In this document: piece by piece, positions 25,866-33,308 of the stretch
Numbering within the stretch: the first letter of the stretch is position 1
Layout of the letters: each line of letters opens with the position of its first letter
NCBI RefSeq assembly: GCF_016919245.1
Contig: NZ_JAFEJA010000001.1
Location: 2,824,001-2,888,000, forward strand
From: Streptomyces zhihengii
Lineage (GTDB): Bacteria > Actinomycetota > Actinomycetes > Streptomycetales > Streptomycetaceae
DNA: 64,000 nucleotides
Reading direction: 5' to 3'
The notes under the pieces: model-generated
What the model was told of the DNA's origin: nothing
Seen by the model: the letters and a program-made list of their open reading frames with translations, nothing else
Databases searched by the model: none
Position numbers and translations under genes: made by a program

Positions 25866-28297
25866 CGCTCCCCGGGGGTCGCGGCGGGCGCGGCGGGCTG
25901 GGCGGCGGTCGCGTCAGCGCCGGCCGTGCCGGAGGCGTCGGCGGCCGGCGCGGGCCGGGTGCCGGTGGTGAGGAGGACACGGGCCGTGCTGATGCCGCAG
26001 GCCGCGAGGTCGGCGGGGGTGGTGGCCACATGGAGGACGTCCCGGCCGGCGGCGCGCAGCCGGTCGAGCACCGTGTCGAAGGCGGTCGCAAGCGCGGTCG
26101 GCGGGCAGGGCCCCGGCTCGGTGACGGCCACCGTCCCGGGGGCGAGGTCGCCGACGAGGGGCAGCCCGGGGTCGTAGGCGTACTCCGGGTCCTCCGACGC
26201 GAGCTGCACCTGGCCCAGCAGATCGCGCAGCGCCTCGCAGGCGGCGTCCCGGCGGGAGAGCCCCGCGCCGAGCGCCCAGCGCCCGTCGCCGCCGGTCTCC
26301 CGGGCCAGCACCGCGTACGCCGACGAGCGCTCGTCCTCGCCGAGGTCGAGCAGTTCGGCGGCAATCTCCAGGGTGCCGGCGGAGGTGAGGAGGAAGGCCA
26401 GTTCGGGGTCGTCGTCGGGTGCGCCGACGGGGGTCACCCGGGTCGTGCCGCTGACCGCGCGCAGCAGGGCGTCGTGCGCGAGGGCGGAGAGCAGGCCGCG
26501 GCCCGCCGCCTCCTGGGGGCCGGGGCCCGCGCCGGTGCCCGCCCCCGTCGCCAGGTGCAGCCGGTCGTCGTTGAGGGCGCCGAGGGTGCGCACCGCGGCC
26601 GCGGGCACGGCGACGGTCTCCTTGGTGAGCAGGGAGGTGGCCGTCGTCCAGGCGGTGACGGCGTCCGCGGCCGTGCCCGTGCCGCCGCCGGTGGTCAGGG
26701 CGTCGGGCGCGAGCCGGGCGCCGGTGCCGGCCGCGGCCTCGGCGGCGGGCGGCACCACGTGTTCGGTGTACACCTCGGCCGCCGCGTACAGCGCGCGTGT
26801 CCGGGCGCCCGCGAGGTGGTGCACGTCGAAGGCGGCGACGGTGCGGCGCCTGCCGTGGCCGACCGCCAGCTCGACCCGGCTGACCTTCAGCGGGGTCTGG
26901 GTGATCTCCTCGTCGGCGTAGCGGGTGAAGACACCGGCGTGCGGGCGGACGAGGGCGGCGCTGATCCGGTTGAGGTCCTCGACCACGGCCTCCGCCTCGC
27001 GGGCGGTGTCCACGGACGGTGTCGCGGGCAGGGCGAGCGCGGCCGGCGGCGCGCCGTCGGGCCCGGCCGGGGTACGGCCGGCGCAGCGGACGCAGCGCGG
27101 GTGGGGGTGGACCGGTTCGGCGACGACGTCCAGCGAGCGGAGGTCCTGGAGGAGGACCTGGCCGTCGGTCTCGGCGGGCAGCGCACCGGTGGTGACGCGG
27201 AAGACCTCGTAGCCCAGCAGGTTGCCGGACATCGCGGCGACGGGGCCGGTGAGCGGGGAGGCGGCGTCCGGCAGCACGCCGGCGACCTCGGCCCACAGGT
27301 CGGCTGCGGCGGCGCCGGCGTCCGGTCCCGCGCCGAGCCGCAGCGCGGCGCAGGACCAGCAGCCGGCCGTGGCGGCGGTGGACAGCGGGCCGGTGACCCG
27401 GTGTTCGCCGAAGGTCCACGCCGGGATCAGGGTCCGGCCCTCCGGCACACCGGCGGCCAGCAGCCGGTGGGTGCGGGCGGCGGCGCCGGCCCCGGTGACG
27501 ACGACGACGTCCCAGTCGGCCAGCGCCGTCCAGCCGTCGTCGGCGCCGAGCCGGTCGACGCGTACGGGGCACCCGTCGGCCTCGGCCTCGGCGGCCTCGG
27601 CCGTCACGTCGGCGAAGTCGGCGGCGACACCGACGCGGGCGCAGCCGTTGCGGACGAGGGAGAGCGCGCACCAGCGGGCGGTCTCGTCGCCGCCGAGCAC
27701 GGCCACCCGGGTGCCGCGGAAGCGGGCGAACCGCTCGGGCGCGGCGTCGGCGTAGTGGTCGACGTAGGCGATCTGGGCGGCGAACCTGCGGTGCACGGCC
27801 TCGTCGGCACCGGTCGCGCCGGGGGCGGTGAGGTCGGCCTCGGGGACGTCCCGGGCGAAGGAGCGCGCGTAGAGCGTCCGCACGAGTTCGGCGGCCATGG
27901 CCCGCTGGGCCGGTCCGAAGCCCGCGCAGAGTTCGGCGAGGGTGTGGTGGCCGGTGAGGTGCGGGACGACGAGGGAGGCGAAGCGGTAGGCGGTGCGGCC
28001 GGTGAGGTGGAAGCCGCCGTCGGCGTTGTGGAAGAGCACCCCGCCGGGGGTCTCGGTGAACAGCACGTCGCGGCGGATCCGCGGCCGGGTCGCCCCGAGC
28101 GCCTCGAAGGGGTCGGCGGCGGCCGGGGCCGCGCCGGTCGCGGGGGCGGCCGGCGCCGGGTCGGTGCCGGCGGCTGCTCCGGTGCCGGAGTCACTGCCGG
28201 TGCCGGAGTCGCTGCCCGTGCCGGTGCCGGAGTCGCTGCCGGCGGGCGTGCGCGTGGCCGTGGTCGAGCCGTCAACCTGTGCAGCCGTGTCGGCCAT
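25862..28297 (-). CDS. TOMM leader peptide-binding protein (ocin-ThiF-like, E1 homologue)
   Basis: 811 residues. The protein binds the precursor leader and presents it to YcaO. The N-terminus (about 1-65) is a low-complexity linker (SDSGTG repeats). A PqqD/RRE-like part follows (PRIRRDVLFTETPGGVLFHN to about 150), then a ThiF/E1-like Rossmann segment (RVAVLGGDETARWCALSLVR) with zinc cysteines in CWSCAAL and CVRC. The C-terminal third (about 450-790) is less conserved. The fully catalytic adenylation motifs of true E1 enzymes are not obvious, as expected for a docking protein. It starts 4 bases after the SARP stop and overlaps the YcaO 2 start. Confidence 0.88.
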   Translation of the reverse strand: MADTAAQVDGSTTATRTPAGSDSGTGTGSDSGTGSDSGTGAAAGTDPAPAAPATGAAPAAADPFEALGATRPRIRRDVLFTETPGGVLFHNADGGFHLTGRTAYRFASLVVPHLTGHHTLAELCAGFGPAQRAMAAELVRTLYARSFARDVPEADLTAPGATGADEAVHRRFAAQIAYVDHYADAAPERFARFRGTRVAVLGGDETARWCALSLVRNGCARVGVAADFADVTAEAAEAEADGCPVRVDRLGADDGWTALADWDVVVVTGAGAAARTHRLLAAGVPEGRTLIPAWTFGEHRVTGPLSTAATAGCWSCAALRLGAGPDAGAAAADLWAEVAGVLPDAASPLTGPVAAMSGNLLGYEVFRVTTGALPAETDGQVLLQDLRSLDVVAEPVHPHPRCVRCAGRTPAGPDGAPPAALALPATPSVDTAREAEAVVEDLNRISAALVRPHAGVFTRYADEEITQTPLKVSRVELAVGHGRRRTVAAFDVHHLAGARTRALYAAAEVYTEHVVPPAAEAAAGTGARLAPDALTTGGGTGTAADAVTAWTTATSLLTKETVAVPAAAVRTLGALNDDRLHLATGAGTGAGPGPQEAAGRGLLSALAHDALLRAVSGTTRVTPVGAPDDDPELAFLLTSAGTLEIAAELLDLGEDERSSAYAVLARETGGDGRWALGAGLSRRDAACEALRDLLGQVQLASEDPEYAYDPGLPLVGDLAPGTVAVTEPGPCPPTALATAFDTVLDRLRAAGRDVLHVATTPADLAACGISTARVLLTTGTRPAPAADASGTAGADATAAQPAAPAATPGER

Positions 28298-28301
28298 GTC
28301 G

Positions 28302-30089
28302 TCACACCTTCTCTGTCGGTCGGGAACGTTCGGCGATGCGTCGCGCGTATCTGCGCAGCAGGTCGTGCATCCGGTACGGGCCGGGCGGCCCCTCCTCCAG
28401 GAACCCGGAGTCGGCGAGCCGCTCCAGCACGCCCTCGGCCTCGGCCGCGCAGCCTCCGAGCGCGGCGGCGCCGTCCTCGGTGCGGAACCCGTCGGCGGAC
28501 AGCGCGCCGGTCCGCACGAAGGCGTCGGCGTGCCGGGGGTCGAGCCGCTCCAGGGCGCCGTTCAGCACCCGGTCGACGGACATCCCGGGGGTGTCGGTCA
28601 GCGAGAGCCGGGCCAGCGGATCGTCCGCGAGCCAGTCGGCGCAGTCGGCGAGCCGCAGTTCGGGCCGGGTGAGCAGCCGGGCGGCGGCGATCCGCAGCGC
28701 CAGGGGGAAGTGGCCGCACAGCTCGCCGAGACGGCGGGCGGCCTCGGGCTCGCGCTCCACGCGTTCCGCGCCGAGGGCGAGACGGAGCATCAGGTCCGAC
28801 TCGTCGGGGGTGAAGACGGACAGCCGGTGGACCCATCCGCCGTGGGTGGCGATGAGCCCGGCGAGACCCATGCGGCTGGTGACGACCGCGGCCCCGCCCG
28901 GGCCGACCGGCAGCAGCGGACGCACCTGGTCCGCGTCGACCACGTCGTCGAGGACCAGCAGCACGCGGCCGGACCGCTCGCGCTCGCGCAGGCCGGCCGC
29001 CACGGCGGCGGCGACCTCGTCACCGGGGCGCGGCACACCGTCGGCGCCGGACATCCGCACCAGGTACCGGCCGCCGGGGAACGCGTCGCGCACCAGGTGG
29101 GCCACATGGTGCGCGAGCGCCGACTTGCCGATGCCGGGGGCGCCCGAGACGAGCACGGTCACCGCTTCGTCGCGGTCCTCGGTGAGGCGGGCAGCCATGG
29201 CGGACACCTCGGCGGCCCGGCCGGTGAAGGAGGGCACCACCGGCACGGACGACAGCGGGGACGGGGGCGCCGGCTTCGGCGCGGCGCCCGTCCCGGCGGC
29301 CGGCGGCCTCTCGCCCCCGGCGGTGCCGAGGTCGTCGCCCGCCGGGCCGAGGTCGTCGCCGCGCAGGATGGCCAGCTCAAGCCGGCGCAGCGCGGGCGAG
29401 GGGTCCACGCCCAGCTCGTCGAGGAGGTATCCCTTGATGCGCCGGTACTCGGCGAGCGCCTCGGTCTGCCGGCCCGTCCGGTACAGCGCCTCGATCAGCT
29501 GCTCGTGGAAGCGCTCGTAGCCGGGGTGCTCGCGGGTGACGCCCCACAGTTCGGTGAGCGCCTCGCCGCAGCGGCCGAGCGACAGCTCCAGGTCGCAGAC
29601 GCGCTCGACGACCCGCAGCCGTTCCTCGGCGAGCCGGGGGACGACGTCGCGGTGGAGGACGTCGGAGCGGACGTTGGCGAGCAGCGGGCCCTGCCACAGC
29701 GAGAGGGCGTCCTTGAGGAGGCGCAGCCGGGCGGCGGCGTCGCGGGCGGGGCCGGCGGCCTGCCGGACCTGCTCGCGGAAGGCGATCAGATCGAGGGTGC
29801 GGGGGCCGGCGGTGATCCGGTAGCCGCCGGGCACCGCTTCGATGGGGACCTCGGTCACCGCGTGCTTGGCGAAGAGCCGGCGCAGCCGCAGGACGCAGGT
29901 CTGCAACGCGGCCTTGGCGGTGGCCGGTTGCTCCTCGCCCCAGATGGCCTGCTGGAGGTGGTCGGCGGAGACCACGCCGTTGGCGTGGAGCAGCAGCGCG
30001 GCCAGCAGGTTGGTCGGCTTCGACGGCTGGAGCACGACGGACTCGGGGCCGTCCGCGATGCTCAGCGGCCCGAGAAGCTGAAACCGCAT
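28302..30089 (-). CDS. SARP-family pathway activator with NB-ARC ATPase domain
   Basis: 595 residues. Residues 1-95 form the OmpR-type winged helix (MRFQLLGPLSIADG ... QTCVLRLRRLFAK), and 100-245 the bacterial transcriptional activator domain (LDLIAFREQVRQAA ... GYERFHEQLIEALYRTGRQ). After a Pro/Ala linker comes an AfsR/NB-ARC-like ATPase with P-loop SGAPGIGKS at 315-323 and LLVLDDVVD as Walker B; it ends with the winged part PYRMHDLLRRYARRIAE. It is shorter than AfsR because the TPR region is missing. Gene order (just before the E1-like gene, 4-base gap) and the heptamer repeats at 12827-12883 and 30530-30567 suggest that it activates the precursor and its own operon. Confidence 0.92.
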   Translation of the reverse strand: MRFQLLGPLSIADGPESVVLQPSKPTNLLAALLLHANGVVSADHLQQAIWGEEQPATAKAALQTCVLRLRRLFAKHAVTEVPIEAVPGGYRITAGPRTLDLIAFREQVRQAAGPARDAAARLRLLKDALSLWQGPLLANVRSDVLHRDVVPRLAEERLRVVERVCDLELSLGRCGEALTELWGVTREHPGYERFHEQLIEALYRTGRQTEALAEYRRIKGYLLDELGVDPSPALRRLELAILRGDDLGPAGDDLGTAGGERPPAAGTGAAPKPAPPSPLSSVPVVPSFTGRAAEVSAMAARLTEDRDEAVTVLVSGAPGIGKSALAHHVAHLVRDAFPGGRYLVRMSGADGVPRPGDEVAAAVAAGLRERERSGRVLLVLDDVVDADQVRPLLPVGPGGAAVVTSRMGLAGLIATHGGWVHRLSVFTPDESDLMLRLALGAERVEREPEAARRLGELCGHFPLALRIAAARLLTRPELRLADCADWLADDPLARLSLTDTPGMSVDRVLNGALERLDPRHADAFVRTGALSADGFRTEDGAAALGGCAAEAEGVLERLADSGFLEEGPPGPYRMHDLLRRYARRIAERSRPTEKV

Positions 30090-30097
30090 CGTGCGGC

Positions 30098-30406
30098 CTA
30101 GTCCCAGCCGTTGACCAGCTTGCACACCGGCGCCCCGCCGGCGGGGAGGGACAGCTCGGCCGCGAGGGCCTCCCAGCGTGCGCACAGCTCCTCGGCGAGC
30201 TCCTGCGGGAGGCCGTGCACGGGGCCGGCCTGGCGGTGCTGCGCGGCAACGTCGCCCACCGCGGTCGCGTGCGAGTCGGCGGGCCCGGCGGACCCGGCGG
30301 AGGAGGGGCCCGCCGAGAGCACGAGGGCGGTGAGTGCCAGCGCCACGACGGATGCGCCGCGGCGCATCCGGCCGGCGGGCTTCTTCGAACAGGAGGAGCT
30401 GTTCAT
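30098..30406 (-). CDS. Small secreted protein at the head of the SARP/RiPP operon
   Basis: 102 residues, family not recognised. After MNSSSCSKKPAGRMRRG comes a hydrophobic stretch (ASVVALALTALVLSAGPSS) ending near AGSAG, a typical Sec signal peptide. The mature part is about 60 residues, mostly helical (GLPQELAEELCARWEALAAE), with two cysteines that could form a disulfide, ending CKLVNGWD. The ATG at 30406 follows GGGGAAA. Its stop is 8 bases before the SARP start, so it is co-expressed with the cluster. A role in immunity, export or extracellular binding is possible but unproved. Confidence 0.78.
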   Translation of the reverse strand: MNSSSCSKKPAGRMRRGASVVALALTALVLSAGPSSAGSAGPADSHATAVGDVAAQHRQAGPVHGLPQELAEELCARWEALAAELSLPAGGAPVCKLVNGWD

Positions 30407-30529
30407 GGTTTCCCCGTTTCCCCTGGGCGTCTCGGTTCGACGTGATCCATACGCTCGGCGCGGCCGGATCGTGTCCGGCCGACCCTGACGACGATGCCAG
30501 CGGGGAACGGGGGAATGCCCGGGCGGCCG

Positions 30530-30567
30530 TGTCAGCATCCTGAACCCGCCTTGTCAGCTTGCTGACA
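30530..30567 (-). promoter_or_regulatory. Candidate SARP operator upstream of the SARP operon
   Basis: TGTCAGC at 30530-30536 and again at 30552-30558 are direct repeats exactly 22 bp apart, followed by the inverted copy GCTGACA at 30561-30567. It is about 125-160 bases upstream of the first gene of the minus-strand operon. The heptamer differs by one base from the TGACAGC repeats before the precursor. Confidence 0.5.
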
Positions 30568-30712
30568 CGGCCCGCCGGGCCGGGGTGGGACAGGGGGTGA
30601 CCAGGGGTGGCGGCGGTCGGACGCGACGCGCCCCGCCTGCCGGACGCCCAGCATGCCGTCGCACCCGAAGGGCCGGCCGGCCGCCTCGCGGAGTTGCCGG
30701 GGAGGGACTACC

Positions 30713-30748
30713 GCCCCCGCGGCGCCCGGAACCGGGCACCGCGGGGGC
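30713..30748. terminator. Long hairpin in the RiPP/MFS intergenic region
   Basis: Two 17-base arms pair with one mismatch around AA (outer arms GCCCCCGCGG / CCGCGGGGGC, inner GCCCGG / CCGGGC). It could be a terminator that separates the MFS gene from the RiPP operon. Confidence 0.6.
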
Positions 30749-30840
30749 GGGGGCGTGGCGCGGCGGGGCACCGCGGGGCGGGAAGGCGTGGCGGAGCTCC
30801 CGGCCCCGGACGAGGCGCCGGCGTGCGCCACAGGCCCCCC

Positions 30841-30860
30841 GCCCCGTCGGCCGACGGGGC
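30841..30860 (-). terminator. Terminator of the MFS gene
   Basis: Perfect palindrome (GCCCCGTC and complement around GGCC) directly adjoining the MFS stop codon. Confidence 0.6.
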
Positions 30861-30861
30861 G

Positions 30862-32325
30862 TCAGGCCGGGTTGTCCGCCCGCACGGTGGGCAGGGGCGT
30901 GCCCTCGTCGCCGGACGCCGCGTCCGGCGCGGACGCGGCGCGGACGGGGATGAGGAACGCGGCGACGGCCGCCAGCACACCCACGGCGCAGCCGATCAGC
31001 ATCGCCGTGCGGAAACCCTCCTCGGACGGCAGCGCGAACCCGGCGAAGTCCGTGGTCATCTGCGCCAGGACGACGCCGATCACCGCGGCCGACACGGAGC
31101 TGCCGATGGACCGCATCAGGGTGTTGAAGCTGTTGGCCGACGCGGTCTCCGACGGGGGCACCGCGCCCATGATGAGCGCGGGCATCGCGCCGTAGGCGAA
31201 GCCGATGCCGGTGCTGCACACGAGGGTCACCACCAGCAGACCGGCCGTGGAACCGAGCAGCGGCAGCGAGACGCCGTAGCCGGCGGCGATGATCAGGCTG
31301 CCGACGACCAGGGTGGTCCTCGGTCCCCGCGCGGCGGAGAGCTTGGCGCCGAGCGGCGAGACGACCATCATCATCAGGCCCGCCGGGGCCATCCACAGGC
31401 CCATCGCCAGCATGGAGTGCCCGAGGCCGTAGCCGGTCTCCTCGGGGAGCTGGAGGAGCTGGGGCACCACCAGGGACTGGGCGTACATGGCGAAGCCGAC
31501 CAGGATCGAGGCGGCGTTCGTCATCAGGATCTGGGGGCGGGCCGTCACACGCAGGTCCACCAGCGGTTCGGCGGTGCGCAGTTCCCAGCGGCCCCAGGCC
31601 AGCAGCACGACGACGGCGGCGGCGAGGAGCCCGAGGGTGGTGCCGTCGGTCCAGCCCCAGTCGCCGCCCTTGGAGACGCCGAGCAGCAGGCAGACCAGGG
31701 CGGTGCCGAGGCCCACGGCGCCGGGCAGGTCGAAGCGGGCCGCGGCGGCGGCGGGGCGGTCGCCGGGGACCAGGAAGCGGATCAGCGCGCCGATCAGCAC
31801 GCTGAGCGCGGCCACCACCCAGAACAGCACCCGCCAGTTCGCGTTCTCGGCGATGGCGGCGGAGAACGGCAGGCCCAGCGCGCCGCCCACCCCCATGGAG
31901 GCGCTCATCACGGCGATGGAGGAGCCGAGCCTCTCCGCCGGCACCACGTCGCGCAGCAGGCTGATGCCGAGCGGCACCACGCCCATGCCCATGCCCTGGA
32001 GGGCCCGGCCGGCGATCATCGGGACCACCGACGAGGAGAGCGCGCAGAGCACGGAGCCGGCGATCAGCGGCAGCGTGGAGACGAGCAGCATGCGGCGCTT
32101 GCCGTACATGTCGCCGAGGCGTCCGGCGACGGGGGTCGTGACGGCGGCGGCCAGCAGGGTGGCCGTGACCACCCAGGAGGCGTTGGACGCGCTGGTGCCG
32201 AGCAGCCTCGGCAGGTCGCCGATCAGCGGGACGACGAGCGTCTGGGTGACGGCCGCCACGATGCCCGCGAGGGCGAGGATGCCGACGATCCCGCCGGTGC
32301 GGTCGTCGGCCTTGGATCGGTCCAC
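30862..32325 (-). CDS. MFS multidrug exporter, DHA2 (14-TMS) family
   Basis: 487 residues with about 14 hydrophobic helices. The N-terminal half carries the MFS loop GRLGDMYGKRRMLLVST after helix 2 and the antiporter-type motif C region (ASMGVGGALGLPFSAAIAE). The charged N-terminus (MDRSKADDRTGG) and C-terminal tail (SGDEGTPLPTVRADNPA) are cytoplasmic. Relatives export drugs or antibiotics by proton exchange. It is divergent from a MarR gene, with a nested palindrome between them, so it is probably repressed by it. It lies next to the RiPP operon and could take part in export or resistance, but the MarR pairing suggests induction by a separate ligand. Confidence 0.92.
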   Translation of the reverse strand: MDRSKADDRTGGIVGILALAGIVAAVTQTLVVPLIGDLPRLLGTSASNASWVVTATLLAAAVTTPVAGRLGDMYGKRRMLLVSTLPLIAGSVLCALSSSVVPMIAGRALQGMGMGVVPLGISLLRDVVPAERLGSSIAVMSASMGVGGALGLPFSAAIAENANWRVLFWVVAALSVLIGALIRFLVPGDRPAAAAARFDLPGAVGLGTALVCLLLGVSKGGDWGWTDGTTLGLLAAAVVVLLAWGRWELRTAEPLVDLRVTARPQILMTNAASILVGFAMYAQSLVVPQLLQLPEETGYGLGHSMLAMGLWMAPAGLMMMVVSPLGAKLSAARGPRTTLVVGSLIIAAGYGVSLPLLGSTAGLLVVTLVCSTGIGFAYGAMPALIMGAVPPSETASANSFNTLMRSIGSSVSAAVIGVVLAQMTTDFAGFALPSEEGFRTAMLIGCAVGVLAAVAAFLIPVRAASAPDAASGDEGTPLPTVRADNPA

Positions 32326-32373
32326 TGGGCTCCTTCTGGCTTCTCCGGCCCTGCGGGTCGCCGGCCGATCGAG

Positions 32374-32406
32374 TGTGCATCATACACATCGCATGTATCG
32401 TGCACA
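32374..32406. promoter_or_regulatory. Nested inverted repeat, probable MarR operator
   Basis: The outer arms are TGTGCA (32374-32379) and TGCACA (32401-32406). The inner arms are ATACAC (32382-32387) and ATGTAT (32393-32398). The site lies between the divergent MFS and MarR starts in a locally AT-rich segment, as expected for an operator controlling both. Confidence 0.75.
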
Positions 32407-32481
32407 TACCGCGTGGTATACAGGCGGGGCACAGGCCGCCCCGGCCCGGCGAGGGGCGGCAGGGAGCCGGAGGAACACCGC

Positions 32482-32937
32482 GTGGACAAGCCCGTTGACC
32501 TGATCGAGTTCGAGACGATGCTGCTCGGCAGGTACGTGCACCTGCTCACGCCGCGCGCCCGCGGCGCGGACGACCGGCTCGACCGCAGCGCCTATCTGCT
32601 GCTCAGCCGTATCCGCGCCGAGGGCCCGATGACCATCGGCCGGCTCAGCGCGGCGTTCGGCCTCGACGCCTCCACGCTCAACCGGCAGACCGCCGCGATG
32701 CTCCGGGCGAAGGTGGTCCGGCGCATCGCCGACCCCGACGGCGGGATGGCCCGGAAGTTCGCCATCACCCCCGAGGGCGAACGCCGCCTGGACGCCGACC
32801 GGGGCCGCAACATCAGCGGTCTGGAACGGGTGATGGCGGAGTGGACCCCCGAGGAGGTCGCCGACTTCGCCGCCCACCTCAGCCGGTTCAACCGCGACAT
32901 CGAACGCCTCGACGGCCGCCCCTGGCCCCGCGACTGA
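32482..32937 (+). CDS. MarR-family transcriptional regulator
   Basis: 151 residues. The winged helix-turn-helix is at about 45-110: LLSRIRAEGPMTIGRLSAAF, LDASTLNRQTAAMLRAKVVR and the wing RIADPDGGMARKFAITPEGE. The flanking helices, including VMAEWTPEEVADFAAHLSRF, give the dimer interface. The GTG at 32482 (VDKPVDLIEFETML) has GGAGG 9 bases upstream. It is divergent from the MFS exporter and probably represses both genes through the 33-bp nested palindrome; the ligand is unknown. Confidence 0.92.
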   Translation: MDKPVDLIEFETMLLGRYVHLLTPRARGADDRLDRSAYLLLSRIRAEGPMTIGRLSAAFGLDASTLNRQTAAMLRAKVVRRIADPDGGMARKFAITPEGERRLDADRGRNISGLERVMAEWTPEEVADFAAHLSRFNRDIERLDGRPWPRD

Positions 32938-32960
32938 CCTCGCGACCGACCCCGACCGCC

Positions 32961-32980
32961 GGGCGCGCGCAGGCGCGCCC
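32961..32980 (+). terminator. Terminator behind the MarR gene
   Basis: GGGCGCGC and GCGCGCCC pair around a 4-base loop, 23 bases after the stop. Confidence 0.65.
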
Positions 32981-33039
32981 CGTCAGGCGGGCAGGACGTG
33001 CGCACCACCCGCCCCGGCCGGGGAGCCGGCACCGTCACG

Positions 33040-33308
33040 GCGGCGCGGTCCGTCACGGCGGCGGGGCGGTCACGGCAGCGCGGGCCGGCTCCGCGGCCGG
33101 GCGGTCACAGCGGCGGGGCGGTCACGGCAGCACGGGCCGGCTCCACAGCCGGGCGGTCACAGCAGCACGGGCCGGCTCCGCAGCAGGGCGGTCACAGCGG
33201 CCGGGCGGTCACAGCAGCGCGGGCCGGCTCCACAGCCGGGCGGTCACAGCAGCACGGGCCGGCTCCGCGGCAGGACGGTCACAGCAGCCGGGCGGTCACA
33301 GCAGGGCG
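33040..33308. repeat. G+C-rich degenerate repeat tract behind the LAL regulator
   Basis: The tract holds nine copies of CGGTCACAGC or CGGTCACGGC, interleaved with five copies of CGGGCCGGCTCC in a repeating long unit. The last copy includes the stop codon of the LAL gene (33298-33296). Apart from that there is no gene in 32938-33295. The copies are imperfect and the spacing varies, so this is not a CRISPR array. Confidence 0.8.

Larger units (their letters stand above)
30407..30861. other. Intergenic region between the RiPP operon and the MFS gene
   Basis: 455 bases with no supportable gene; the open frames here lack a start context and family-like sequence. It contains the candidate SARP repeats (30530-30567), a long hairpin (30713-30748) and the MFS terminator (30841-30860), each listed separately. 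Confidence 0.6.

Noticed and set aside
30532..30831. Minus-strand frame of 99 residues between the RiPP operon and the MFS gene
   Set aside because: Pro/Gly/Arg-rich without recognisable features, and it overlaps hairpins and the candidate operator.
30862..32937. MFS/MarR pair as part of the RiPP cluster
   Set aside because: Hairpins separate it from the operon and it has its own operator; a role in resistance remains possible but is not supported by sequence.
33040..33308. CRISPR-like array
   Set aside because: Repeats are short, degenerate and irregularly spaced, there is no unique spacer pattern, and no cas genes are nearby.
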